The translations under genes and the position numbers were made by a program. The notes beneath the pieces are model-generated. The model was not told the origin of the DNA. It did not search any database and saw only the letters and a program-made list of their open reading frames with translations. Shown one piece after another: positions 35,629 through 44,705 of a stretch of 64,000 nucleotides of DNA. The stretch lies in contig NZ_JAIRBM010000021.1 of the NCBI RefSeq assembly GCF_020089865.1, positions 1-64,000 of the forward strand, in the 5' to 3' direction. The number at the start of each line of letters is the position of its first letter. Position 1 is the first letter of the stretch. This stretch comes from Microvirga puerhi. GTDB lineage: Bacteria > Pseudomonadota > Alphaproteobacteria > Rhizobiales > Beijerinckiaceae.

Positions 35629-36443
35629 CACGTCTCCCTCTTGTCTTTCGCGTCGGCGGCCTCGCAAAAATGCGCGAATTCCTTCAGAAAAGCAGCGAAG
35701 TTATGGGCCGCCGTTTCGAGCAATGTCTTCCCAAGGGCTGCGTTTGCTGCGGAGGCATCGCCGCAGGCGCCCTTTTCGTTGAGATCGCTAATGACCCAGG
35801 CCGGCCGGCCGCGACCTGCAGCGAGTCCAAGGTGACGATAAGTACGCTGCCATTCCTCGGCCGCGTTCGCGAAATTTTCGGCTCGGTCGAGAGCGACGAG
35901 ATCGGGTTTGAGCGCGAGCATGGCACTTGTCTCGACCTTGCCCGCGTGGATGCCGTAGGCCTGCTCCGTCTCCCCTGTCAGCCGGTTGGCCTCGTTGAAG
36001 GCGTACCAATGACAGGCCGCCACCTGCATGGCGCACTCGACCTTCATGTCTCTTGCGACAATCTCCAGGACCGCAGCGTTTCCGCCATGTGCATTGAGAA
36101 GAACAAGACGACGGATACAGGTCCTAGACAGGCTGCGACCGATATCCATGATGATCTGGATCAATGTCTGCGCCGAGAGGGAGAGCGTACCGAGAACCGC
36201 ACCGTGCTCGTTGCTCTTGCCGTAGGCGAGGGTGGGCAGAACAATGACGGTCATGTCCGCTGCAACGTAGGGCAGGCTGCCCAAGGCGACGGCCTCCGCA
36301 AGATCGAAATCGACGCTGACCGGCAGGTGCGGCCCGTGCTGCTCTGTCGCGCCAACGGGAAGAATGGCAATCGCGCGCTCGCTATCGATGGTAGCGAAGT
36401 CGAGGCGTGTGAGGTCGGCCCAGCGGGCAGCGCGGTGGGTCAT
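35628..36443 (-). CDS. Creatininase-family amidohydrolase
   Basis: 271 aa. Metal-binding motifs of the creatininase family are clear: [20 protein letters not shown] near 28-47 gives E, H and D, NAHGGNAA near 115-122 gives another His, and a later Glu follows. Family members hydrolyse creatinine, formamidopyrimidine intermediates or peptide-like cyclic amides. The start is ATG 36443, after GGAGG. It is the first gene of a four- or five-gene operon and lies divergent to a RidA-type gene. Confidence 0.85.
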   Translation of the reverse strand: MTHRAARWADLTRLDFATIDSERAIAILPVGATEQHGPHLPVSVDFDLAEAVALGSLPYVAADMTVIVLPTLAYGKSNEHGAVLGTLSLSAQTLIQIIMDIGRSLSRTCIRRLVLLNAHGGNAAVLEIVARDMKVECAMQVAACHWYAFNEANRLTGETEQAYGIHAGKVETSAMLALKPDLVALDRAENFANAAEEWQRTYRHLGLAAGRGRPAWVISDLNEKGACGDASAANAALGKTLLETAAHNFAAFLKEFAHFCEAADAKDKRET

Positions 36444-36691
36444 AAAGTAAAACCTCCGGGCAAAGAACACACATGGTACGGAGCCTGTCCGGCCATCGGT
36501 AAATTCGACGATGTTCTGAAAATCCCCATGAGCATCACGCTTCTCCTGAAGATCGCGTTGCGATCAAACTGAGTTGCGGCTCGTTTCTTGGCAGCCCTGT
36601 GCCATGGGGTATAGAAAGGTTCTGCGAAATGCCGCCCGGTGTCAAGCACGCAAAGCAAGGTGCGCGCCGTTGGCGTCCAGGAGACGGTACG

Positions 36692-37081
36692 ATGACGGAC
36701 TTCATCAATTCTGCGGCGATCGCGCCGCCCTTTTCCACCTACAGCCATGCCGCTCTCGTCCCGGCAGGAACACGCCTGATGTTTCTGTCCGGACAGCTCG
36801 GCGTTGCTCCAGATAGGGCGGTGCCGGAGGGATGTGCAGCGCAAGCGCGCCTCTGTTTCGCAAACATCGCAGCGGTTCTCGCGGAGGCGGGAATGACTCT
36901 GTCCGATATCGTCCGCATCAATGCCTTCGTTGCAGCACGTGAGCACCTTGCGCCCTATATGGACGTACGCAACGCGCTGTTTGCCTCGCCTGGGCCGGCT
37001 TCCACTCTCATGATCGTCACCGGCTTCGCGCGTCCGGAATTCGTGGTCGAAGTCGAGGTGGTGGCCGCTGCGCCAGATTAG
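36692..37081 (+). CDS. RidA/YjgF-family enamine/imine deaminase
   Basis: 129 aa, RidA fold. Family segments are YSHAALVPAGTRLMFLSGQL near 16-35, FANIAAVLAEAGMTLSDIVR near 58-77, and FVAAREHLAPYMDVRN near 82. The C-terminal PASTLMIVTGFARPEFVVE holds the substrate-facing region, with Val-Thr-Gly in place of the usual RxxV pattern, so activity on 2-aminoacrylate is uncertain. The start is ATG 36692 after CAGGAGA; the frame is open upstream without a good site. It is divergent from the creatininase operon and probably serves the same nitrogen-containing substrate. Confidence 0.8.
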   Translation: MTDFINSAAIAPPFSTYSHAALVPAGTRLMFLSGQLGVAPDRAVPEGCAAQARLCFANIAAVLAEAGMTLSDIVRINAFVAAREHLAPYMDVRNALFASPGPASTLMIVTGFARPEFVVEVEVVAAAPD

Positions 37082-37099
37082 GGCCGCCATCGGGGCTTC

Positions 37100-38230
37100 T
37101 CATTGATAGGAAGCACCGGGAATAAAGGGGTATTTCGTGATCAGCCCTTCATTGACCGCGACGCCGAGACCAGGGCCCTCAGGCGCTGTGATGTAACCGT
37201 TCTCGACAAGGATTGGGGTTCCGAGATCGTCGCGGAAGGCATTGATCGCAGAGACATCCGCCTCGTAGATGAAGGCATTCGGTGCAACTGAGAGGACGTG
37301 CAGCGACGCCGCGGTGCTCAGCACCGAGGCGCTCGTATGCGGAGCGAACGCGAGATGCCAGGAATCGGCAAGTGAAGCGATCTTCACAAGCTCCGTGATC
37401 CCACCCGTCTTACAGCAATCCGCCTGGACGAACTGGATGATTTCCTCGCTTACGAGGGTACGAAGCTCGTGGCGTGTGAAGTGGTTTTCGCCAGCGGCGA
37501 GCGGCGTCGCGGTCACTTCCTTCAGTCGACGGTATCCGGGCAGATTGTCCGGCGTGAAGGGCTCCTCAAGCCAGGCAAGTCGTCCCGCCTCGCAGATCTC
37601 GGCGATGCTGGCAATGTCGGCAGTGCGATAGCGGGTTCCGGCATCGGCGGCGAGAGTGATCTGCGGCCCGAACGCCTCACGGACAGCGCGTACCCTCTCA
37701 AGATCCGCTGCGATAGTATCGCCGACGCGCAGCTTCAGGAAATCGTAGCCCTGCTTCACCATCGTCTCGACCTCTCGCTTGAGATCGTCAGCTGGTTGGA
37801 AGCCGAGGCTGATACCGCCGGCATAGGCGCGGATCTTCTGTCTTCTACCGCCGAGGAGGCGATAGACAGGCTGCCCCAGATCCTTGCCCTTGATGTCCCA
37901 TAGGGCGATGTCGACCCCGCTCAAGCCGATCACTGCAGCGGCGCCGGGCCCGTGCGTTGCAATGAAACGTCGATAGGACCGATCCCAGATCACCTCTGTC
38001 TCATGAGCGTCCATGCCGATCAGTGATGGGCCGAGCGCGTCATTGATGAAGGCGGCGATCGTACTCGGCGTCTGCGCATGATGAGCCTCGCCATAGCCGA
38101 CGATTCCATCGTCGGTCTCGATGCGGACAAGCACCATGTCGCGCTTGGCCGAGCGTCCGACGGCGAAGACGGCGCCTCCCGGCGTCGGGCATGAGAGGGC
38201 GAAGGCTTCGACCCGCTTGATCTTAGTCAT
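37100..38230 (-). CDS. Enolase-superfamily enzyme, MR/MLE type
   Basis: 376 aa mandelate racemase/muconate lactonising enzyme family member. The metal ligands are in TLAADAGTRY (Asp), LEEPFTPDN (Glu) and AGENHF (Glu). The end of the second beta-strand reads FLKLRVG, a Lys-x-Arg pair in the position of the usual KxK base. FAPHTSAS near 305 supplies the His-type base seen in sugar-acid dehydratases. The substrate is unknown; a sugar acid is plausible because the gene is last in a carbohydrate operon, 18 bp after the MalG-type permease gene. Confidence 0.8.
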   Translation of the reverse strand: MTKIKRVEAFALSCPTPGGAVFAVGRSAKRDMVLVRIETDDGIVGYGEAHHAQTPSTIAAFINDALGPSLIGMDAHETEVIWDRSYRRFIATHGPGAAAVIGLSGVDIALWDIKGKDLGQPVYRLLGGRRQKIRAYAGGISLGFQPADDLKREVETMVKQGYDFLKLRVGDTIAADLERVRAVREAFGPQITLAADAGTRYRTADIASIAEICEAGRLAWLEEPFTPDNLPGYRRLKEVTATPLAAGENHFTRHELRTLVSEEIIQFVQADCCKTGGITELVKIASLADSWHLAFAPHTSASVLSTAASLHVLSVAPNAFIYEADVSAINAFRDDLGTPILVENGYITAPEGPGLGVAVNEGLITKYPFIPGASYQ

Positions 38231-38248
38231 GGCTTTCTCCGGAGGACC

Positions 38249-39145
38249 TTAGCCCTTCACTGCACCGCCACCAACGCCGGCAACGAGATGTTTCTGAAGG
38301 AAGAAGAACACGAGAACGATCGGCGCTGCCGTCACGACGCCACCAGCCATCAGGACGCCCCAATCGGTGGTGTATTGCCCGATCAGCTTGCTGAGACCGA
38401 GCGGCAGGGTCCGGTTCTTCTCACTGAGAATGAAGGTGCTCGCATAGAGGAACTCGTTCCAGCTGTGGATCATGACCCAGGTTGCCACGGCGACTATACC
38501 CGGCTGAGCCATAGGCAGGATCACCTTCCAGAACGCCTGCCAGCGCGTGCAGCCATCCATACGCGCCGCATCTTCGAGGGAATGCGGCACCTGCGAGAAG
38601 AAGCCGCGCATGAGCCACACGCACAACGGCAACATGTAGCTGAGGTAGACTGGAATGAGGCCGTAGAGGCTATCGAGCCAGCCGAGATAGCGCAGCTGGA
38701 CATAGAACGGAATCAGCAGCAGCACGGGTGGGAACATCTGGCCGTAGAGCATGAACAACGGCAGCATGACCGAACCTTTGAATCGATGCCGCGCCATCGC
38801 ATAGCCCGCTGTCACAGAGATGAACACGCTGATGAGCGTCACGCTGAGCGTTAGGATCAGGCTGTTCATGGCGAAGCGCCAGAAATGCGCACTGACCAGG
38901 AGATCAACGTAGTTTTGCAGGGTGATCCCTTGTGGAACGATGCTCGGCGGGCGTCGGAAAATATCTGCCTTGGCTCTGAGGGAGGTAGCGATCATCCAGT
39001 AGAATGGAAAAACCGACCATACAAAGGCGACCCACAGAGATACGTAGAGAAGGACGCGCTTCAGCGCCAGTTTCGGCCGGACCTTGCGCTGCGCCGAAAC
39101 CTTCGTTGCTGCCGCCGTCGTGGAAGAGGCTACGGATAGACTCAT
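38249..39145 (-). CDS. Sugar ABC permease, MalG type
   Basis: 298 aa with six helices. Segments are FPFYWMIATSLRAKADIFRR near 45-64 and the EAA loop DAARMDGCTRWQAFWKVILP near 195. It ends HLVAGVGGGAVKG, the usual FVxGLTxGAVKG C-terminus of CUT1 permeases. The first codon overlaps the last base of the partner permease gene. Confidence 0.9.
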   Translation of the reverse strand: MSLSVASSTTAAATKVSAQRKVRPKLALKRVLLYVSLWVAFVWSVFPFYWMIATSLRAKADIFRRPPSIVPQGITLQNYVDLLVSAHFWRFAMNSLILTLSVTLISVFISVTAGYAMARHRFKGSVMLPLFMLYGQMFPPVLLLIPFYVQLRYLGWLDSLYGLIPVYLSYMLPLCVWLMRGFFSQVPHSLEDAARMDGCTRWQAFWKVILPMAQPGIVAVATWVMIHSWNEFLYASTFILSEKNRTLPLGLSKLIGQYTTDWGVLMAGGVVTAAPIVLVFFFLQKHLVAGVGGGAVKG

Positions 39146-40092
39146 CAGTCGGCCTCCCGCGCCTGCATGAGCTTGAGATAGAGAGTCGTGGCAATAACGA
39201 GGCCGACGAAGAGCATCGTCGCTACCGCCGAAGCAAGGCCGAGATCAAATCGCTGGAACCCGTACTTGTAGGCGAGCGTGAACAAAATCTCCGACGAGTT
39301 AAGCGGTCCGCCCTCGGTCATCAGCCAGATGGCGTTAAAGTTGTTCACCGTCAGGATGAAGGTCAGGACGGCGGCGATGGCGAACGAGACACGGATCTGC
39401 GGCAGGATCACATACCAGAGCTTTCGCCAGCCCGAGGCACCGTCCATGGACGCTGCTTCCAGGATGGAGCGCGGCACGAGTTGCAGCGCTGCAAGAAGGA
39501 GGAGCATGACAAAGGGCGTTCCCTTCCAGATACTCTCTACCGTAACAGCGTAGAGCGAGGTCGCGGTGTCGCCGAGCCATGGGCGATAGGAATCGATGAT
39601 GCCGAGGCGAACGAGCATCTCGTTTACGATTCCGACGCTCGGATCGTACATCCAGCGCCAAGTCAATACTGCGACGACGCTCGGAACTACCCACGGCACG
39701 AGGATTCCCGACCTGAAAAAACCAATGCCGCGAACCGGCCGATGTAGGAGCAGGGCAAGAGCGAGGCCAAGGCCAAGCTGGGCGACCACGTTCAGGATCA
39801 CCCACACCAGCGTGTTGATCGAGGCACGGACGAAGACCGGATCGGCGAAGACACGCTCAAAATTTTTAAAGCCGACGAAGGTGAAGCTACCACTGTTGAG
39901 CTTTCTCAAGGTGACGTCGTAGAAGGACCAGCTGATGCCCGATAGCACGGGATAGACAACGACACCGAGCACCAGCAGCACGGCCGGGAAGACCATGAGA
40001 TAGGGATAGACGCGCGCGCCAAGCCCCGTCTCGAACACAGACGACCAGGTTGGTCTCAGGCGCAAGGGACGCGGGGCGCGCGCGATGGTCAT
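39145..40092 (-). CDS. Sugar ABC permease, MalF type
   Basis: 315 aa with six helices. It carries the CUT1 motif GFKNFERVFADPVF near 75 and the EAA loop EAASMDGASGWRKLWYVILP near 210, followed by NFNAIWLMTEGGP near 253. It forms the membrane channel with the MalG-type subunit. It starts one base after the binding-protein stop. Confidence 0.9.
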   Translation of the reverse strand: MTIARAPRPLRLRPTWSSVFETGLGARVYPYLMVFPAVLLVLGVVVYPVLSGISWSFYDVTLRKLNSGSFTFVGFKNFERVFADPVFVRASINTLVWVILNVVAQLGLGLALALLLHRPVRGIGFFRSGILVPWVVPSVVAVLTWRWMYDPSVGIVNEMLVRLGIIDSYRPWLGDTATSLYAVTVESIWKGTPFVMLLLLAALQLVPRSILEAASMDGASGWRKLWYVILPQIRVSFAIAAVLTFILTVNNFNAIWLMTEGGPLNSSEILFTLAYKYGFQRFDLGLASAVATMLFVGLVIATTLYLKLMQAREAD

Positions 40093-40093
40093 C

Positions 40094-41323
40094 TTACTTC
40101 TTCTCCAGAAGGCCGGTAATCGCGGTATTGGCCTCGGCCATCGCGTCCTTGGCAGGTTTGCCGCGGATCACCGCGTCCCACACATTGGCGAATACGTCCG
40201 AATGAATCTGCGTCCATTGGGCGACGACGGGACGCGCCCGCCCCGACGAGGCCTGCGCCATGAACGGCTGAAGCTGCTTCGGCAGTGCTGCGATCGCTTC
40301 CGGGGACGTCGCTGCCGCGGTTGCCGAGAGCCGCTCGTACTTTTGCATGAGAGCGATACTGCGCGAGCCAGTGAGCCAGCGCAGCAGCTCGAACGCCGGT
40401 TTTTCGACCTTGCTGCCGGCCTTGATCGCGAGATCGTAGCCGCCGATCACGGTGGCCGACTTCACCCCGGCTGGCAAAGGATGGACGGAAAACTTCAGAT
40501 TCGGATTGCCCTTGGTGAATGCCGCAAGCGCCCAGTCGCCGGTGACGACCATACCGGCCCGTTCCTGGATGAAGGGCGCATGCACCTCGTCCCAATTGCC
40601 GGCTGTAAGGACGGAATCGGGCATCGCGCGAGATTGGGTGTAGAGTTTGGCGAGGAAGTCCACCGCCTCTTCCGCCGCGGGCTCGCCGACCCGGACCTTG
40701 CCAGCCTCGTCGACGATCTCGCCGCCGTTCTGCCAGATGAAGCTGTAGAGCTGGAAGGCGCCCATCCGGTTGCCGCCGAAGCTGACCCCATAGGTCTGCT
40801 TGTCCTTATTCGTCATTGCGACGGCGGCGTCGCGGAACTCGGCCCAGTTGCTCGGTGCCTTCTTGATTCCCGCCTCCGCCAGCATGCGATCGTTGACGAA
40901 GAGAGCCACGTTGTTGGTGTAGAGGGGCAGAGCATATTGCTTCTGGTCATAACGTCCGCTGGCGAGCGGGCCAGGCTGGTACTCCGCCGCGATCGGCGCG
41001 GTCTGCGCCGTAATATCGGCCAGAAGTCCGGCATCGGCGAGGCCTGCCACCCAGGCGATGTCGAGCGCCATCACGTCCGGGCCGGCGCCGCTCGACAATG
41101 CCACGAAGAGATTACGCTCCATCTCCATGTGCGGCACGGCCTGGACCTCGACCGTGTGACCCGTCGCCGCTTCGAACGCTTTCAGCTCCGCATAGATCGG
41201 CGCGTCCGGACTGGAGGCGAGCGGGCCGTTGACCCACATGACGATGTTGTCGGCAAGAGCAGGTGCACTCAGTCCAGCCAACAGGGTCGCGGCGATCAGG
41301 CCGCGCATTCGGCGCATCTTCAT
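40094..41323 (-). CDS. Sugar ABC substrate-binding protein, MalE type
   Basis: 409 aa, solute-binding protein family 1. The signal peptide ends near APALA (residue 24). FEAATGHTVEVQAVPHMEME is the family's N-terminal region, and DVMALDIAWVAGLADAGLL follows. It starts after GGAGGAAAC. It lies 40 bp after the GH31 gene in one operon, so the ligand is likely an alpha-glycoside or its product. Confidence 0.9.
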   Translation of the reverse strand: MKMRRMRGLIAATLLAGLSAPALADNIVMWVNGPLASSPDAPIYAELKAFEAATGHTVEVQAVPHMEMERNLFVALSSGAGPDVMALDIAWVAGLADAGLLADITAQTAPIAAEYQPGPLASGRYDQKQYALPLYTNNVALFVNDRMLAEAGIKKAPSNWAEFRDAAVAMTNKDKQTYGVSFGGNRMGAFQLYSFIWQNGGEIVDEAGKVRVGEPAAEEAVDFLAKLYTQSRAMPDSVLTAGNWDEVHAPFIQERAGMVVTGDWALAAFTKGNPNLKFSVHPLPAGVKSATVIGGYDLAIKAGSKVEKPAFELLRWLTGSRSIALMQKYERLSATAAATSPEAIAALPKQLQPFMAQASSGRARPVVAQWTQIHSDVFANVWDAVIRGKPAKDAMAEANTAITGLLEKK

Positions 41324-41362
41324 TGTTTCCTCCGGTCCTTATCGGTTCTTAGATCATCGTTG

Positions 41363-43357
41363 CTAGGCGTCGAGCGGCATGTCCTCCGCTCCGTTCCGGG
41401 TCGGCGCGGACCAGGCAATGTCCGTGCCGAACCAGGTCTCCATGTCCTTAGTCGCGATGTGCGCCGGCGCCGCAGTGCTCTGTCCCGTTCCTACGCAGCC
41501 GACGACAGCGATGTCCCAATCCGCATCTTTCGTATCCGTCAGCGGGCCGGCGGGCCGGCTGAAGACGAGCTTCGCGGCACTCTTCTTTCGACTATCGAGC
41601 GCAAGCAGAAACGCTGCCCCATGCCGTACGAAGATCGGAACCGCATCGAGCGGCACGTCGTGAACGCGCCACGTTGGGCCAGTCACCCATGTCTTGGCGA
41701 GTACGTCATACCATTCGCCCGGCGGCACGTAGACTGCGCGGGTATTGCCGTAGAACGCCACAGGCGCGACGAGAAGGTCATCACCCAGCATGTACTGTTG
41801 ATCCCAGTCGTTAATCGTACTCCAATCGATCTCCGGAAAGGCGAGGGGCATCATGCGCAGCAGCGGCAAGCCGCCTTGAGATGCGATGCGGCCATAGTGC
41901 TGGAAGACCGGCAACAATGCGAGGTGAAGCTTGGCGTAGCTGCCGTAGACGGCGAGCGCATCCGGTCCCATGTCCCACGGCTCGCGGCAGCCGAGCCCAT
42001 GCAGCATCATCAGGGGTGTGAAGCAAGAGAATTGCGCCCAGCGTGCGAAGACCTGTGTCGTCGGCGTGCCGAAATAACCGCCGAGATCGCTGCCGACGAA
42101 AGACCAGCCGGACAGGGCGGCGCTCTGCGCCGCGCGGATCGCCGACGGCAGTCCGGTCTTAGGGCAGAAGTCCGAGGTCTGATCCCCGCTCCAGATCGGC
42201 GCCCGCACCCGCGGCGAGCCCGAGCGGCTGATGATCGCGGGAACCGTACCGTCGAAAGCTTCGATCGTCGCCTCAAGGTAATGGCGCACGAAGGCGTTGT
42301 GGGCGCGCCCGCCAGTCTCACCGGAACGCAGCACTGCGTGTTCCGGAAGTTGCTCGCCGAAATCGACCTTGAATCCCCTGATCCCGCTCTTGAGGAGAAT
42401 GCGCAGATGACCCGACCACCACTCGCGGGCTGGTGCGTAGGAGAAATCGATCAGCGCCGCCACCACGTTGGGATTGGCTCCGGGACGCCGGGTGATAAGA
42501 TTCCCGGCGCCGTCGACGATGACATAGCCGTTCGCCTTCGCTTCTTCGAACGAGCGCGTACCAACGACCACCCACGGACAGAGCCACAAATAGATGCCTG
42601 TCCCTTCATCGGCCATGTCGGCGACCATGCCCCAGGCATCAGGATATTTCTTGGCATCGAAGGTGAAGGAATGGACTTCGCTCGCCCAGTAGGCGTCGAT
42701 CAGCTTCACGGCGAGGGGGAGGCCGAGATCCGCATGGCCGACGCGATCCGCAGCGACGGTCGCGGCGTTCTCGATTCGCCAGTCGCCAGCTTTCCAGAGA
42801 CCGAAGAAGTCGTCATCCGGCATGAGCGGCGGCCCAATGCGGCGGATCAGGGCGTCGTAGAGTTCCGGTAGGGTGCCGCGGTGAATTTCGACTACGAGGC
42901 GATCACCTTCAACCTGGACCCTGAGCATGTTGGGATCGAAAGGCGCAGCGACATGGAATACGGCTGGCGCCTCGTCAGTCAGGAGCAGGGCGTAGCCGAG
43001 CGTCGTTGCGATCCACGGACTTGGCAGATAGGTGCCGTTCCCGAGCCCGAAATTCTCAAGGTAGTAGCGAACCGATTGGCCTTTGAGATCCAGAGTCTCG
43101 AAACGCTCGCCACCACCGAAGGCTTGGAACCGCGTGGGAACGGGAAAGGCGACTTCGACAGCGGCAGCGCCAGGGCGGTGGACAGCGATCGTGATCCGAT
43201 TGCCGTCCTCGTGACGCTCGATGGAGACCTCCGGACTGTTTTCGTCGAACGGCATCGTGGTCCACGATCCGCCGGGTGAGCGCCAGCCGACGAGGGCAGG
43301 CCGGTGCGCGGCATTCTGCGGAGATACGAGCGGTGCGGAGGCAAGCGTATCAGGCAT
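41363..43357 (-). CDS. Glycoside hydrolase family 31
   Basis: 664 aa retaining alpha-glycosidase. GGGERFETLDLKGQSV is in the N-terminal galactose-mutarotase-like domain. The catalytic nucleophile Asp is in GFKVDFGEQLP and the acid/base Asp in IWSGDQTSD; SDLGGYFG and FTPLMMLHG follow, as in GH31. There is no signal peptide, so it acts on imported glycosides. The GDQ-type acid motif recalls sulfoquinovosidases, but the QDW element of those enzymes is absent, and alpha-glucosidase or alpha-xylosidase activity is equally possible. Its start overlaps the upstream gene by 8 bp. Confidence 0.85.
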   Translation of the reverse strand: MPDTLASAPLVSPQNAAHRPALVGWRSPGGSWTTMPFDENSPEVSIERHEDGNRITIAVHRPGAAAVEVAFPVPTRFQAFGGGERFETLDLKGQSVRYYLENFGLGNGTYLPSPWIATTLGYALLLTDEAPAVFHVAAPFDPNMLRVQVEGDRLVVEIHRGTLPELYDALIRRIGPPLMPDDDFFGLWKAGDWRIENAATVAADRVGHADLGLPLAVKLIDAYWASEVHSFTFDAKKYPDAWGMVADMADEGTGIYLWLCPWVVVGTRSFEEAKANGYVIVDGAGNLITRRPGANPNVVAALIDFSYAPAREWWSGHLRILLKSGIRGFKVDFGEQLPEHAVLRSGETGGRAHNAFVRHYLEATIEAFDGTVPAIISRSGSPRVRAPIWSGDQTSDFCPKTGLPSAIRAAQSAALSGWSFVGSDLGGYFGTPTTQVFARWAQFSCFTPLMMLHGLGCREPWDMGPDALAVYGSYAKLHLALLPVFQHYGRIASQGGLPLLRMMPLAFPEIDWSTINDWDQQYMLGDDLLVAPVAFYGNTRAVYVPPGEWYDVLAKTWVTGPTWRVHDVPLDAVPIFVRHGAAFLLALDSRKKSAAKLVFSRPAGPLTDTKDADWDIAVVGCVGTGQSTAAPAHIATKDMETWFGTDIAWSAPTRNGAEDMPLDA

Positions 43358-44705
43358 GGTCCACCGTCACTCCAAGTTGCCGACCGAGATGAGCCGCGGC
43401 ACTCGCCCAGCGGCCATAGATTGCAGTCACGTGATGCTCGTAGCCGGCATCGATAAAATGGCGCATGAGGGCCTCGGCGGAGACTTGTGCGGGCCTGAAG
43501 AAGCCCGCGGCCCGGTTCGCCGCCGAATGCTCCGTGAGGATTTCGCCCTCTGAAACGAAGAGACGCAGAGCGCCGTCGGCACGCAAGGAAAGTCGTAAGA
43601 GGGTCATCGCTCCTGCCTGCAGCGGGAAGCTTTCTTGTTTGAGCGCGGCATCGAGGGAGCGAGGCCCGTTAGCGAGACGCGGGCTGACGCCGTAATGCCA
43701 GAGAACGAGGCGGTTATTCGCTCGGTCGAGGCCTGAGATGTCCGTCAGGAACGGAAGAGAGGTGGGATCGAAGGCCCGCACCGCGAGCGCTGTGACAGCG
43801 CCCATCACGTCGCCCTCCGGCGCGACGGGCGTTTCGCGCTCGGCAAGCTCTCCAAGCGCGGCCCAGGTGCCCTTGAAATCGGCGCCATAAAGAAGCTCCG
43901 GCCAATCGCGCAGGGCCACGGCGTCCGCGGAGATCCGGTCGAGACCGGCTTTCAGTCGGGCGAAGGTGGCGCCGAGGATCCGCTGGCTCTCCTTAGCGTC
44001 GCCCGCGTCGAAACGGGCCTCGCTCCAGCGCGCCGCGGCAGCGTCTTCCGCCGCAGGATCGGCAACGCATCCTTCGATGAAACGCACAAGCGTGGTCTGT
44101 TCGATGGTAATCCCGAGAGCCCGGCGCACAGCCCACGGATCGACTGCCAGGTTCGTGAACCAGTCGGCGTGGGCGCCGACGAGGGCGATTCTCGCACCTG
44201 TGATCGCTCGGTGGGCCCTGGCGGCGGCGGCGAAGGCGGCGACCTCCTGAGCCACGGCCGGATCTTCGGGATTGCCGAGGATGAAGGAGAAGCGATGCCC
44301 GAAGCGGGTGAGGGTGGAAGCCCATAGCTGCGCACCGCACAGGGAGTTCGTGACGATCGCATCCGTTTCCTCGAGAGCCCAGAGAGCGAGGGGGAGCGAG
44401 CGACCCTTGAGCGTGTCGAGAAGCGCGTGGAGCAGATCCGCCGTACAGAACGTGGCGAGCTGGATCACGAGCCCATCGAGATGGTCGAGATCGAGGCCAT
44501 CGAGCGCCTTGGCGCAACTCGCCCTGTCATATGCAAGGGTGCCGGCGATCGTCAGCCGGCCTGCCAAGTCTCCCTCGGTTGCAAAAGCTTCCGTCCGTAC
44601 CAGGAGATCACGGGCTGCGGCCTCTGAGAAGAGCGGCGAGGCGACGAAGAGAACACCGACCCGTCTGTCGCTGCGGTCGATCACGGTCCGGTTTCGCGTC
44701 AGCAT
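43350..44705 (-). CDS. L-fucose/L-arabinose-isomerase-like protein
   Basis: 451 aa. The N-terminal part (VGVLFVASPLFSEAAARDLL, then LDGLVIQLATFCTADLLHAL) resembles the alpha/beta domains of FucI/AraA-like isomerases. ALWALEETDAIVTNSLCGAQ near 115-135 is the region that precedes the active site. I cannot map the full metal-ligand set (Glu, Asp, His), so the catalytic role is inferred. It lies between the ROK repressor and the GH31 gene, with direct abutment to the former. An aldose-ketose isomerase acting on the hydrolysed sugar, ahead of the PfkB kinase, would make sense. Confidence 0.6.
   Translation of the reverse strand: MLTRNRTVIDRSDRRVGVLFVASPLFSEAAARDLLVRTEAFATEGDLAGRLTIAGTLAYDRASCAKALDGLDLDHLDGLVIQLATFCTADLLHALLDTLKGRSLPLALWALEETDAIVTNSLCGAQLWASTLTRFGHRFSFILGNPEDPAVAQEVAAFAAAARAHRAITGARIALVGAHADWFTNLAVDPWAVRRALGITIEQTTLVRFIEGCVADPAAEDAAAARWSEARFDAGDAKESQRILGATFARLKAGLDRISADAVALRDWPELLYGADFKGTWAALGELAERETPVAPEGDVMGAVTALAVRAFDPTSLPFLTDISGLDRANNRLVLWHYGVSPRLANGPRSLDAALKQESFPLQAGAMTLLRLSLRADGALRLFVSEGEILTEHSAANRAAGFFRPAQVSAEALMRHFIDAGYEHHVTAIYGRWASAAAHLGRQLGVTVDHA

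Noticed and set aside
40085-42871. 928-codon plus-strand frame
   Set aside because: It is antisense to the ABC binding-protein and GH31 genes, both of which have clear motifs; such long shadow frames arise from high-GC codon bias.
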